Part shown: positions 34,139 to 44,866 of the stretch, one piece after another
Layout: every line of letters starts with the position of its first letter
How positions within the stretch are numbered: the first letter of the stretch is position 1
From: Desulfacinum sp.
GTDB lineage: Bacteria > Desulfobacterota > Syntrophobacteria > Syntrophobacterales > DSM-9756
DNA length: 64,000 nt
Assembly: GCA_014359885.1 (NCBI GenBank)
Contig: JACIYN010000013.1
Location: forward strand, 62,001-126,000
Reading direction: 5' to 3'
Notes under the pieces: generated by a model
What the model was told of the DNA's origin: nothing
Databases searched by the model: none
The model's input: only the letters and a program-made list of their open reading frames with translations
Translations under genes and position numbers: made by a program

Positions 34139-36931
34139 TCACCCGGCCAACGCCTGCAAGGCCGCATGGCAGCGCCCGCACACGCCGGGATGGTCGTCGA
34201 AGGTTCCCACGGTCTCCGATTTCACCCAGCACCGCCGGCACTTTTCCCCGGAGGCGGCCTCCACCAGCACCCGAAGACCCTCCACCTCCTGTCCGTCCAC
34301 GGCCTCCCGCCAATTCTTTCCGTCCTCCATCCGCACGTCGGAGACGATGAAGACCGTGCGGAGAAGCTCCGCGTCGTCGGCAAAGAATTCCTTCCATCCA
34401 TGGGGAAGAGACAGCCGGACCCGGGCATCCAGGGCGTGGCCGATGACCTTCGCCTGCCGCGCGGCCTCCAGGGCCCGGCTCACGTCGGCACGGATCCGCA
34501 GGATCCGCTCCCACCGCTCTTCCAGCGCCGGATCCAGCAGGGCCTCGTCCACCTCCGGAAATCCCTCCATGTGCACGGAGGGGCCGTGGTTTCCAGGCAG
34601 GTGCCACCACGCCTCCTCGGCCGTAAACGAAAGGATCGGGGCCATGAGGCGCAGGAGCGTGGTGGTGATCTCATGGAGCACGGTCTGGGCCGCGCGGCGC
34701 TCCGGGCTCGCCGCCGGCGACGTGTAGAGGCGATCCTTCAGGATATCCAGATAGAAGGCGCTCAGGTCCACCGCGCAGTAGTTGTGAACGGTGTGATAGA
34801 CGCGGTGGAACTCGAACCGGTCGTAGGCGCGCCGCACCTTTTCAATGACCTTCTGGAGAACGTGCAGGGCGTAGCGGTCCAGTTCGGGCATCTTCTCCAC
34901 GGGGACCGCATCCCGTTCCGGGTCGAAGTCGTAGAGGTTCCCCAGGAGGAACCGCCAGGTGTTACGGATCCTGCGGTAGGCCTCGCTCAACCGCTTCAGG
35001 ATGTCCTGGGAAATGCGGATGTCGTCCCGGTAGTCTTCCGCCGACACCCAAAGCCTCAGGATTTCGGCTCCGTATTTTTGGATGATTTCATCGGGAACGA
35101 TCACGTTTCCGAGCGATTTGGACATCTTGTAGCCCTGGCCGTCCACCACGAACCCGTGGGTGAGCACCGCCTTGTAGGGCGCCCGGTCCCGCGTTCCCAC
35201 GGACGCCAGGAGCGACGAATGGAACCAGCCGCGGTGCTGGTCGCTCCCTTCCAGGTAGAGGTCCGCCGGGGATCGCAGGTAGGGCCGCCGCTCCAGGACC
35301 GCCGCATGGGAAACGCCGGAATCGAACCACACGTCCAGGATGTCCATCTCCTTTTCCAAATCCCGGCCGCCGCATCCCGGGCATGCGGCGCCCTCGGGCA
35401 GCAGCTCTTCCACAGGCCTTTCGAACCAGCAATCGGCCCCTTCCGCTTCGAAGAGTTCCACCACCCGGTCGAACACCTCCCGGGAAGCCAGGATCTCCCC
35501 GCACTTTCGGCACCGGAAGGCGGTGATGGGAACCCCCCAGGACCGCTGCCTGGAGATGCACCAGTCGGGACGGTTTTCGATCATCTGGTAGATGCGGTCC
35601 CGGCCCCAGGACGGAACCCACTGGACCTGGTCGATGGCCTGGAGCGCCTTCTTTCGGAGATCGTTGATCTCCATGGAGATGAACCACTGCTCGGTGGCCC
35701 GGAAGATCACCGGTTGCTTGCAGCGCCAGCAGTGGGGATAGCTGTGGGAGATCTCCCTTTCCAGAACGAGCTTGTCCAGTTCCTTGAGCTTGGCGTTGAC
35801 GTCCTTGTTGGCGTCGAAGACGAACCGACCGGCGAAGAACGGGACCTCCTCCGTGAAGCGCCCGTCGTCGTCCACGGGCGAATAGACGTCCAGGCCGTAT
35901 TCCAGGGCCATGTCGTAGTCTTCGCGGCCGTGGCCGGGGGCCGTATGGACGCAGCCGGTGCCGGCGTCCAGGGTGACGTGGGTTCCCAAAACCAGGACGG
36001 ATTCGCGGTCCACGAAGGGGTGGCGGCACTTGAGGCCCTTCAGTTCCGGTCCGTCGAATCGCCGAAGAATCCTGTAGTCCTCGATTCCGAAGGCCTCCAT
36101 GCAGTTTTCCAGAAGCCCCTCCGCCAGGATCCAGACTTCGCCGCCGGCTTCCACGGCCACGTACCGAAAGTCCGGGTGGACCGTGATGGCCAGGTTGGCG
36201 GGAAGGGTCCAGGGTGTGGTGGTCCAGATGAGAACGGACACGTCCTTGCCGGCCAGCTCCGGAAAGGCCGCCCGACTCTCGTCGCTCATGGGAAACTTGA
36301 CGTAGATGGACGGCGAGACATGATCGTGGTATTCCACTTCGGCTTCGGCCAGAGCCGTGCGGCAGCTGCAGCACCAGTAGACGGGCTTCTTGCTCCGCAC
36401 CACGCTCCCCCGCTCGAAGAACCGCCCCAGCTCCCGGGCGATGGTGGCCTCGTAGTCGTAGCTCATGGTGAGATAGGGATTGTCCCATTCCCCCAGAACG
36501 CCCAGCCGCTTGAACTCGTTTCGCTGGATGTCGATGAATTTTTCCGCGTACTTGCGGCAGCGGCGGCGGATCTCCACCTGGGTCATGCTCTTCTTCTTGG
36601 GTCCCAGCTCCTTGTCCACCTGGTGTTCGATGGGCAGCCCGTGGCAGTCCCAGCCCGGCACGTAGATGGCGTCGAAGCCGCTCATCTGGCGGCTTTTGAC
36701 GATCATGTCCTTGAGGATCTTGTTGAGGGCCGTTCCCAGGTGGATGTGACCGTTGGCGTAGGGAGGGCCGTCGTGGAGAATGTAAGGCGTTCGCCCCGAG
36801 GACTGACGGCGAAGGGTGTTGTAGAGGTCCATCTGCTCCCATTTGGCCAGGATTTCCGGTTCGCGCTGAGACAGGTTGGCCTTCATGGGAAACTTCGTCC
36901 TGGGAAGATTGAGCGTGTCTTTGTAGTCCAT
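34139..36931 (-). CDS. ileS: Isoleucyl-tRNA synthetase
   Basis: Charges tRNA-Ile and edits valine. 930 aa from the ATG at 36931 (MDYKDTLNLP), which has GAGGGA upstream; an in-frame start at 36976 is less likely. Class I signatures: PYANGHIHLG (HIGH) and YKMSKSLGN (KMSKS). The editing region (TTTPWTLPANLAI) and the WYFISMEIN-type region (here EQWFISMEIN) are present. The C-terminal zinc site is CRRCW ... CGRCHAAL. Bacterial type, full length. Confidence 0.98.
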   Translation of the reverse strand: MDYKDTLNLPRTKFPMKANLSQREPEILAKWEQMDLYNTLRRQSSGRTPYILHDGPPYANGHIHLGTALNKILKDMIVKSRQMSGFDAIYVPGWDCHGLPIEHQVDKELGPKKKSMTQVEIRRRCRKYAEKFIDIQRNEFKRLGVLGEWDNPYLTMSYDYEATIARELGRFFERGSVVRSKKPVYWCCSCRTALAEAEVEYHDHVSPSIYVKFPMSDESRAAFPELAGKDVSVLIWTTTPWTLPANLAITVHPDFRYVAVEAGGEVWILAEGLLENCMEAFGIEDYRILRRFDGPELKGLKCRHPFVDRESVLVLGTHVTLDAGTGCVHTAPGHGREDYDMALEYGLDVYSPVDDDGRFTEEVPFFAGRFVFDANKDVNAKLKELDKLVLEREISHSYPHCWRCKQPVIFRATEQWFISMEINDLRKKALQAIDQVQWVPSWGRDRIYQMIENRPDWCISRQRSWGVPITAFRCRKCGEILASREVFDRVVELFEAEGADCWFERPVEELLPEGAACPGCGGRDLEKEMDILDVWFDSGVSHAAVLERRPYLRSPADLYLEGSDQHRGWFHSSLLASVGTRDRAPYKAVLTHGFVVDGQGYKMSKSLGNVIVPDEIIQKYGAEILRLWVSAEDYRDDIRISQDILKRLSEAYRRIRNTWRFLLGNLYDFDPERDAVPVEKMPELDRYALHVLQKVIEKVRRAYDRFEFHRVYHTVHNYCAVDLSAFYLDILKDRLYTSPAASPERRAAQTVLHEITTTLLRLMAPILSFTAEEAWWHLPGNHGPSVHMEGFPEVDEALLDPALEERWERILRIRADVSRALEAARQAKVIGHALDARVRLSLPHGWKEFFADDAELLRTVFIVSDVRMEDGKNWREAVDGQEVEGLRVLVEAASGEKCRRCWVKSETVGTFDDHPGVCGRCHAALQALAG

Positions 36932-37074
36932 CGTGCGTCCCTCGGTCCCTCCTGAAGTCGCCATGGGATAAAACAAAGCCCTTTCGGGGTTTGCCGTGAG
37001 TCAACCGTGAAGAACCTATGCTTGTAGCACAGAGCCGCGCCAAGTCAAGGTTCCAATGGATGTGAGCGTTCCAT

Positions 37075-37103
37075 AAAAAAAGGCCTCCCCGGCGGGGAGG
37101 CCT
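37075..37103 (-). terminator. Rho-independent terminator of groES-groEL
   Basis: Perfect GGCCTCCCC/GGGGAGGCC stem with a 3-base loop; on the minus strand it is followed by seven T. It sits 35 bases after the groEL stop. Confidence 0.93.
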
Positions 37104-37137
37104 CCCACACGCGCCATGAAAACGCGTCCTTTCCTTC

Positions 37138-38784
<1,647 letters not shown>

Positions 38785-38813
38785 TCAGGGTTGGATGATT
38801 GGCTCGGACCGGT

Positions 38814-39104
38814 TTACTTTTCGATAATGGCCAGGATGTCGTCTTCGCGCATGATGAGGAGCTCTTCGCCTTCCACCTTCACGTCCGTTCCGGCGTACTT
38901 GCTGAACAACACCCGGTCGCCTTCCTTCACGTCCAGCGGGCGGCGGCTGCCGTCTTCCATGAGTTTTCCGCTTCCGACGGCGATGATTTCACCCTGGATG
39001 GGCTTTTCCTTGGCCGTGTCGGGAATGATGATGCCGCCGGCGGTCCGTTCTTCCTCTTCCAGACGCTTGACCACAACACGATCATTGAGGGGCTTGAGTT
39101 TCAT
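38814..39104 (-). CDS. groES: Co-chaperonin GroES
   Basis: 96 aa, lid of the GroEL chamber. Starts [20 protein letters not shown], has the mobile-loop region [16 protein letters not shown] and ends in [16 protein letters not shown] precedes the ATG at 39104. First gene of the operon, with a CIRCE operator and promoter just upstream, so heat-shock control by HrcA is expected. Confidence 0.98.
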   Translation of the reverse strand: MKLKPLNDRVVVKRLEEEERTAGGIIIPDTAKEKPIQGEIIAVGSGKLMEDGSRRPLDVKEGDRVLFSKYAGTDVKVEGEELLIMREDDILAIIEK

Positions 39105-39165
39105 GGATTCGACTCCTTTCTTCGATTGGATTGTTGCGCAACGGTGGAAAACATGCGCACCCCTA

Positions 39166-39192
39166 TTAGCACTCACGCAAGACGAGTGCTAT
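39166..39192 (-). promoter_or_regulatory. CIRCE operator (HrcA site)
   Basis: TTAGCACTC, 9-base spacer, GAGTGCTAT. The only departure from the CIRCE consensus (TTAGCACTC-N9-GAGTGCTAA) is the last base. It overlaps the -10 of the groES promoter, the standard repression position. Confidence 0.95.
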
Positions 39193-39218
39193 ATAATCAT
39201 GTGGGACCCCGTTGGCAA
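39190..39218 (-). promoter_or_regulatory. Housekeeping promoter of groES-groEL
   Basis: On the minus strand: TTGCCA (39218-39213), 17 bases, TATATA (39195-39190). Five-of-six matches in both hexamers. It lies within about 15 bases of the pilS stop. Confidence 0.75.
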
Positions 39219-39228
39219 GAGGGAAAAC

Positions 39229-40950
39229 TCAGAAGGCGGGCAGAATCAGGGTGAAGGAGGTGGAAAAGTCGGGATCGGAATCCAAGCGGATGCGACCTCC
39301 CGCCTCCTCCACCAACCGGTAGACGATGCTCAGGCCCAGCCCCATGTGGCCGTCCTTGGTCGTAAAATGGGGCTCAAAGATGCGGGAGCGATGGGCCGGA
39401 TCGATTCCGGGTCCGGTGTCCGAGACGTTCACCACGATCCGCCGGCCGTCGGTGGCGGTCTCCGGGAAAGCCCGAATCCCAATGCGTCCTCCCTGAGGCA
39501 GGGCTTCGGCGGCGTTGGCCAGCAGGTGCCACAGGATCTGGTGCAGGTGGCGGGGCGGCATCTTGGCGACGGCTCCCGGATCCACTTCCGTGTGGATCTG
39601 GTGGGAAGCGCCCAGGTGCTTGGAATCTTGCAAGGCTTCCACGGCCTGTTGGACGGCCTCGCGAAGGAGAACCGGCTGAGGGGCTCCACCGTCGCCGGTC
39701 TCGCGGGCAAGCCAGAGGTAACGGGTCAGGAGGTTGTTGATTCGCTCCACTTCCCTTTGAAGAATCCGGTTGAGTCTCCGGGCCGACTCGTCCGCCGGCC
39801 CGTCGTTTTCCAGGATCTGCACCACGCCGCTTATCGCCGCCAGCGGGTTCTTGATTTCGTGGATGATCTCTCCGGCCATTTTTCCGGCAAAGGCCAGTTG
39901 TTCCAGGCGCCGAACGTGCTCTTCCATGGCTTTGAGGCGGGTCTGGTCCATGAGGAGCACGATCCTTCTGTCACCGGGTGCTGTTTCGGGCTTTTCTTTG
40001 AACCGGGTGAGGCTCACCAGAAGCGAGCGCCGGATGGTGCCGGAGTCGCGCACCGTCACTTCCTGCGGGAGCGGCATTTCCGTTGTCCGCCCCCGAGTCT
40101 CGGCGCTGGACATGGGTCCTCGCTGGACAATCTCGTGCAGGCGCGGCTCCACCCGCTCGAGGGGCCTTCCGACCAAGGCTCCGGGGTCCGCTTCCAGGAG
40201 CAGGTGGGCCGTCGGGTTGGCAAATTGCACCAGGCCGCCCTCATCCAGGATCAGCAGCCCGGCCCCCATGCGCTCCACCATGTTCCGGTAGGAGTCTTCC
40301 ACCCATTCCAGCTCCTCTTTGCTCGCTCGGGCCTCTTGGAGGGATCGGCGGAACTGGGACGCCAGGTGTCCGCTCAAGAAGGCGACCAGAAAGAAGGCCG
40401 CCATGGAAACAATGAGGATGTAGAAGTAGTGATCGCTGCCCCTGGGGACTGAACCTCCCGGAAGGAAATGAAGCGGGCGGATCCAGCCGAAGTACTGGAG
40501 GTCCAGAAGCGCCCCGTAGGCCATGCTGGAGGCGGCCGCCGCCAGAAAGGCCCCCCGCTGGTAGAAGAAGACGGCGGCAGCGATGATGATGGGGATGTAG
40601 AGGAAACCGAACGGGCTTTCTACTCCCCCGGAAAGGAAGATCAGGATCGTCACGGCGAGGATATCGATGAGGAACTGTCCGGCGGCGAAGAGCCGCACGG
40701 CCCTGATGAACCGGAGGATCCCGGCCGCCACGACGGTCACCAGGAAGAGGATCGCTGAAAAGAGGTAGAGGGGGGTGAGGGGCGGCGCCAGCAGGTTTCC
40801 CCGAAGACGAAACTGGAAAAGGAAGGTGACCACAAGGAAGAACACCGCAGCCAGGAGACGAAAGACCAGGTGCGCCTGGACCTTACGAAAGATCCCGTTT
40901 TCCCGGACTTCGTCGGAAGGTTCTCCGGCCTGGGAAGAATTCTTTGTCAT
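39229..40950 (-). CDS. pilS: Sensor histidine kinase PilS
   Basis: 572 aa from the ATG at 40950. Six hydrophobic segments (about residues 30-200; FRLLAAVFFLVVTFLF ... FYILIVSMAAFFLVAFL) match the PilS membrane sensor. These are followed by a PAS domain (YRNMVERMGAGLLILDE), a dimerisation helix with HEIKNPLAAISG and an ATP-binding domain (NAAEAL, DTGPGID, HMGLGLSIV). PilS phosphorylates PilR, which activates the sigma-54 pilA promoter. It is next to pilC-pilB; pilR is not in the window. Naming rests on membrane topology and the pilus neighbours. Confidence 0.85.
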   Translation of the reverse strand: MTKNSSQAGEPSDEVRENGIFRKVQAHLVFRLLAAVFFLVVTFLFQFRLRGNLLAPPLTPLYLFSAILFLVTVVAAGILRFIRAVRLFAAGQFLIDILAVTILIFLSGGVESPFGFLYIPIIIAAAVFFYQRGAFLAAAASSMAYGALLDLQYFGWIRPLHFLPGGSVPRGSDHYFYILIVSMAAFFLVAFLSGHLASQFRRSLQEARASKEELEWVEDSYRNMVERMGAGLLILDEGGLVQFANPTAHLLLEADPGALVGRPLERVEPRLHEIVQRGPMSSAETRGRTTEMPLPQEVTVRDSGTIRRSLLVSLTRFKEKPETAPGDRRIVLLMDQTRLKAMEEHVRRLEQLAFAGKMAGEIIHEIKNPLAAISGVVQILENDGPADESARRLNRILQREVERINNLLTRYLWLARETGDGGAPQPVLLREAVQQAVEALQDSKHLGASHQIHTEVDPGAVAKMPPRHLHQILWHLLANAAEALPQGGRIGIRAFPETATDGRRIVVNVSDTGPGIDPAHRSRIFEPHFTTKDGHMGLGLSIVYRLVEEAGGRIRLDSDPDFSTSFTLILPAF

Positions 40951-41147
40951 GGATCCTGTGGTGCCCCCCTGGCTGCTCAGAAAATTTCCAGCCTGTATGA
41001 GACATGACCCATCCAAGAAACGGGATCTGCAGGGCGAAAGATTTCTCACCCCTGCCTTGTTCCCTGTTTCCGGAAGATCCTCTTTTTCATGGTGCCTGCG
41101 GCGGCGGATGGAGTGCCGTGATCGTCGGGAAACGGGACCGACCGCGC

Positions 41148-42365
41148 TCAGGACCCCCGGGACACCACGTCGGCCAGTTGGAAGATGGGCATGTACATGG
41201 CCACCAGCAACCCGCCGATGGTCACGCCCAAAAAGACGATGAGCATGGGTTCCAGAAGGGACGTGAGGGCCTCCACGGTGGCATCCACTTCCTCGTCGTA
41301 GAAGTCCGCCACCTTGGCCAGCATGGCGTCCAGGGCTCCGGTGGCCTCGCCCACGGACACCATGTGGATCACCATGGGCGGGAAGATGCCGGAATCCTGC
41401 AGGGGTTCTGCCAGGGTCTTTCCTTCCGACACCGCCTTCTGGGCGTCCCGGATGGCCCGCTCGATGACCGTGTTGCCCGCCGTGGCCGCCACCAGCTCCA
41501 TGCTCTCCAGGATGGGCACACCGCTACCCAGCATGGTTCCGAGGGTTCGCGTGACACGGGCCAGAGCCACCTTTTTCAGCAAAAGGCCGAAGACGGGAAT
41601 CCGGAGCGCCAGGCGATCCGTGAGGTCCCGACCCCTTTTGGTCTTTCGGAATCGGGAGAAAAGGACGGCCAAGAGGATTCCGCCGAGGATCATCCAGTGG
41701 AAATAGTTCTTCGTAAAGTCGCTCATGTTGATGACCACCTGGGTCATGGTCGGAAGCGCCGCACCGGCATCCCGGAACAGACCGGCGAAGACGGGTATGA
41801 CGTAAATAAGGATGACGGCGATGACGATGACGGCAATGGAGACGACGATGGCCGGATAGGTCATGGCCCCCTTGACCTTCTTTTTCAGGGCCGCGACCTT
41901 TTCCAAGTAGGCGGCCAGGCGGGTCAGCGTCACGTCCAGGATGCCGCCCGCTTCGCCGGCGGCCACCAGGTTGACGAACAGCTGGTCGAAAACCTTGGGG
42001 TGTTTCCTTAAGGACTCCGAGAAGGTGGCCCCCTCCTCCACATCCTTTTTGATTTCTTTCAAAACCTTCCGGAAGGCCTTGTTTTCCGTCTGGTCCCGCA
42101 GGATCTCCAGACATTGAATGATGGGAAGACCGGCATCGATCATGGTGGAAAATTGGCGGGTGAAGAGGACCAGATCCTTTTCCTTGACCTTTTCCTGCAG
42201 CGCCGGGATGTATTCCAGCAGGTCCTTGGGCTTCGGCTTGAGGGATTTGAGAGTGACCCCTTGGCGTTCCAGGATCTGGCGGGCGATGGTGATGTTGTCC
42301 GCCTCCAGCTCCCCCTTCACCTTCAGCCCTTTTCGGTTGACACCTTTCCAGATGAATTCGGGCAT
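41148..42365 (-). CDS. pilC: Type IV pilus inner-membrane platform protein PilC
   Basis: 405 aa with two T2SF domains (TRQFSTMIDAGLPIIQCLEI near residue 70; RTLGTMLGSGVPILESMEL near 270) and three long membrane segments (IVVSIAVIVIAVILIYVIPV; WMILGGILLAVLF; LIVFLGVTIGGLLVAMYMPI). It transmits ATPase motion to pilin insertion. Starts 10 bases after pilB, with GGGAGAAGG upstream of the ATG. Full length. Confidence 0.96.
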   Translation of the reverse strand: MPEFIWKGVNRKGLKVKGELEADNITIARQILERQGVTLKSLKPKPKDLLEYIPALQEKVKEKDLVLFTRQFSTMIDAGLPIIQCLEILRDQTENKAFRKVLKEIKKDVEEGATFSESLRKHPKVFDQLFVNLVAAGEAGGILDVTLTRLAAYLEKVAALKKKVKGAMTYPAIVVSIAVIVIAVILIYVIPVFAGLFRDAGAALPTMTQVVINMSDFTKNYFHWMILGGILLAVLFSRFRKTKRGRDLTDRLALRIPVFGLLLKKVALARVTRTLGTMLGSGVPILESMELVAATAGNTVIERAIRDAQKAVSEGKTLAEPLQDSGIFPPMVIHMVSVGEATGALDAMLAKVADFYDEEVDATVEALTSLLEPMLIVFLGVTIGGLLVAMYMPIFQLADVVSRGS

Positions 42366-42375
42366 GACCTTCTCC

Positions 42376-44118
42376 CTAGTCCTTGACGGTTGCGCGAATG
42401 ACCTCTTCCACGGAGGTGATGCCTTCCTTGAGTTTGTTGATGCCGCTCTGGCGCAGGGTCAGCATCCCCTCCCGCATGGCTTCCGCCTTGATCTCCGACG
42501 CGGACGCTCCCACGAGAACCAGCTCCCGGATGGCATCGGTCATGGTCATCACCTCGTAGAGGGCGATTCGGCCCCGGTAGCCCGTGTTGCTGCAGGCCAT
42601 GCAGCCCCGCCCCCGGTAGCATTTGAAGGTTCCCACGTCCTCTTCATTCACTCCCAGCTCCAGGAGGGCCTCCGGCGGGATTTCCTCCTCCACTTTGCAC
42701 TCCGGACACACCTTTCGGGCCAGGCGCTGGGCCAGGACCAGGTTGACGGCGGAAGCCACCAGGAACGGTTCCACGCCCATGTTGAGCAGCCTGTTGACCG
42801 TGCTGGGGGCGTCGTTGGTGTGCAGGGTGCTCAGCACCAAATGGCCCGTGAGAGCGGCCTTGATGGCCACCTCCGCCGTTTCGAAATCGCGGATCTCGCC
42901 CACCATGATGATGTCCGGATCCTGGCGCAGGAACGAGCGGAGCGCCGCGGCGAAGTTGAGGCCGATGGCTTCGTGGACCTGCACCTGGTTGATGCCCGGA
43001 AGGCTGAACTCCACGGGGTCTTCCGCCGTGGAGATGTTGTGGCTGATCTTGTTCAGTTCCGAGAGCGCGCTGTAGAGGGTGGTGGTTTTGCCGCTTCCCG
43101 TGGGCCCGGTGACCAGCACCATGCCGTAAGGCCGGTAGATGGCCTCCCGGAAGGCGTCCAATTGCTTGGGCTCGAAACCCAGCTTGGTCATGTCCAGCTG
43201 GAGGTTGGACTTGTCCAGAAGACGCAGCACCACCTTCTCGCCGAAAAGGGTGGGCAGGACGGAAACACGAAACTCCATCTCTCCGCCCTTGGCCTTCAGC
43301 TTGATGCGCCCGTCCTGGGGAAGGCGTCTTTCAGCGATATCCAGGCGGCTCATGATCTTGAGCCTGGAAATAATGGCGTTTCGCAGCTGAAAAGGCGGGT
43401 GCATCACCTCGTAGAGCACCCCGTCGATGCGGTAGCGCACCCGCATCTTTTTCTCGTAACATTCCACATGAATGTCGCTGGCCTTCTTGCGGATGGCGTC
43501 CAGGAGGATCAGGTTGACCAATTTGACCACCGGGGCCTCCCCGGCGGCATTTTCCAGGTTGCCCAGGTCGATTTCATCCGAGGATTCACCCAGATCCACA
43601 TCGTCGGCCTCCTCCCGGATCATGCCCATGACTTCTTCCAGGCTTTCCTGGGAGCCGGCGTTGAGATGCTCGATGGTCTGCCGGATCAGACCTTCCGGCG
43701 CCACATGCACCCGGACGTTTTTCTGGGTGATGAAGCGAACGTCATCGATCACGAAAAGATTTCCGGGATCGGAAGTGGCCAGGTGGAGGGTGTTGCCCAC
43801 CAACCCCAGCGGCACCACCTGGTACTTGTGGATCACCTGGGGAGGAACCAGCTCCAGGACCTTCTTGGGGATGTGCTTCGCGGCGGGATTGACCACCGGA
43901 ACCCGGAATTGCTTGGCCAGAAATTCCGCAAGGATCCTTTCATCGATCAGACCCTGCCGGATCAAAATGGCCCCCAGCCGTTCGCCGTTGCGGCTCTGCT
44001 CCTGGAGGGCCGATTCCAGATCCTCCGGCCGAATGAGACCGCCATCCACCAGCAACTGTCCGATCTTGTTGCGCAAAGACGTGGTGCGCTCCCTCGCCGT
44101 TTCCTTCATGGTCGCCAT
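42376..44118 (-). CDS. pilB: Pilus extension ATPase PilB
   Basis: 580 aa. The N-terminal MshEN-type domain has two RLG-like repeats (KIGQLLVDGGLI and RLGAILIRQGLI), which bind c-di-GMP in related ATPases. The secretion ATPase domain has Walker A GPTGSGKTTT (Lys about 344), an Asp box, Walker B DIIMVGEIRD and the His box STLHTND. A tetracysteine zinc site is CPEC ... CxxxxGCMAC. Powers pilus extension through PilC, which follows directly. The ATG at 44118 is used; another in-frame ATG is at 44109. pilT is not in the window. Confidence 0.96.
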   Translation of the reverse strand: MATMKETARERTTSLRNKIGQLLVDGGLIRPEDLESALQEQSRNGERLGAILIRQGLIDERILAEFLAKQFRVPVVNPAAKHIPKKVLELVPPQVIHKYQVVPLGLVGNTLHLATSDPGNLFVIDDVRFITQKNVRVHVAPEGLIRQTIEHLNAGSQESLEEVMGMIREEADDVDLGESSDEIDLGNLENAAGEAPVVKLVNLILLDAIRKKASDIHVECYEKKMRVRYRIDGVLYEVMHPPFQLRNAIISRLKIMSRLDIAERRLPQDGRIKLKAKGGEMEFRVSVLPTLFGEKVVLRLLDKSNLQLDMTKLGFEPKQLDAFREAIYRPYGMVLVTGPTGSGKTTTLYSALSELNKISHNISTAEDPVEFSLPGINQVQVHEAIGLNFAAALRSFLRQDPDIIMVGEIRDFETAEVAIKAALTGHLVLSTLHTNDAPSTVNRLLNMGVEPFLVASAVNLVLAQRLARKVCPECKVEEEIPPEALLELGVNEEDVGTFKCYRGRGCMACSNTGYRGRIALYEVMTMTDAIRELVLVGASASEIKAEAMREGMLTLRQSGINKLKEGITSVEEVIRATVKD

Positions 44119-44253
44119 AGAACATCCGTTTTGAGGGCAAATGGGATCATCACCGCTCGGGGTGTTGCAACTCCCTTTAAGAGAATCGCCAAAATCCCGG
44201 AAAACTTTAGTCTCTTTACGAGGTTTTTTTCGTCGAACAAGGTTTTAAACCGC

Positions 44254-44281
44254 TTGACATGGGCTTTTTCGTGAGTAGTAT
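44254..44281 (+). promoter_or_regulatory. Promoter of the PxxKW protein gene
   Basis: Perfect TTGACA (44254-44259), 16 bases, TAGTAT (44276-44281). A start near 44288 leaves a leader of about 43 bases with GGGAGG before the ATG. Confidence 0.65.
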
Positions 44282-44330
44282 TACCGCGATTTTCACTGGA
44301 GAACCTAGAAAGAAATGGGAGGTGGTCATC

Positions 44331-44615
44331 ATGGTTTGCCAAACGCTGAAGGCGGGTGCCGACTGCGCCTTCATGACGAAGTCCGGATGTGGGTACAATG
44401 GGGGTCAGTGCCACCAGGTGGTGGAGCAGTGCGAAGGTTGCGCGCGGATCGTGGAGTTTCCCGCAGGTCGCTTTTGCATGAGCTATCCCAATCCGAGCAT
44501 CAAGTGGAAAACGGGGCACTGTAACTTCGCAACGCATGTGAAGGCTCCGGTCACAACCGCTCAGGCGAAGATCAACCCGCTGAAGGCATCCAAGCGAGCC
44601 ACGAAGCGCAAATAG
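44331..44615 (+). CDS. PxxKW-family cysteine-rich protein
   Basis: 94 aa. Eight cysteines lie in the first 65 residues or so (MVCQTLKAG, DCAFMTKSGCGYNGGQC, QCEGCARIVEF, FCMSYP), then the family signature PSIKW and NFATH, and a very basic C-terminal tail (KASKRATKRK). The Cys spacing suggests zinc or Fe-S binding. The ATG at 44331 with GGGAGG is chosen over an in-frame ATG at 44259. The family is known by name mainly from sulfate reducers and relatives; its function is unknown. It has its own promoter and strong terminator and lies just before porA. Confidence 0.88.
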   Translation: MVCQTLKAGADCAFMTKSGCGYNGGQCHQVVEQCEGCARIVEFPAGRFCMSYPNPSIKWKTGHCNFATHVKAPVTTAQAKINPLKASKRATKRK

Positions 44616-44649
44616 CGACATATTTCGCTTTTGGTCGACGCGCCACAAG

Positions 44650-44702
44650 GTGAGAGCCCCCCTCCTGGAACCCACCGCGAGGAAGCTCTCACTTTTTTTT
44701 TT
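44650..44702 (+). terminator. Strong terminator after the PxxKW gene
   Basis: Perfect stem GTGAGAGC/GCTCTCAC (44650-44657 and 44685-44692) followed by ten T. Confidence 0.92.
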
Positions 44703-44755
44703 GCCTTCAAGCTTCCCTCCCCCGCCATCCATCCCCGATGGAACGCCCAAATCCA

Positions 44756-44784
44756 TTGACTTCAGAGGCCTTCGTCGATATGTG
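44756..44784 (+). promoter_or_regulatory. Candidate promoter of porA-porB
   Basis: TTGACT (44756-44761), 17 bases, TATGTG (44779-44784). The -35 matches five of six, the -10 only three. A TTCGTCGA word in the spacer recurs at 44229 and 51303. Confidence 0.45.
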
Positions 44785-44866
44785 AGTAAAACGCTTCCTC
44801 GGCAGCGGTTTGTCCATTTCAAACAAGGTTTTACGCCTCACGGAAACGGAAAGGACAGCGGGCATC

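Noticed and set aside
33812..36955. A very long open frame on the plus strand opposite ileS.
   Set aside because: It is antisense to a certain ileS gene, has no recognisable domain and is rich in His/Pro/Gly as expected from a reverse-complement GC-rich gene.
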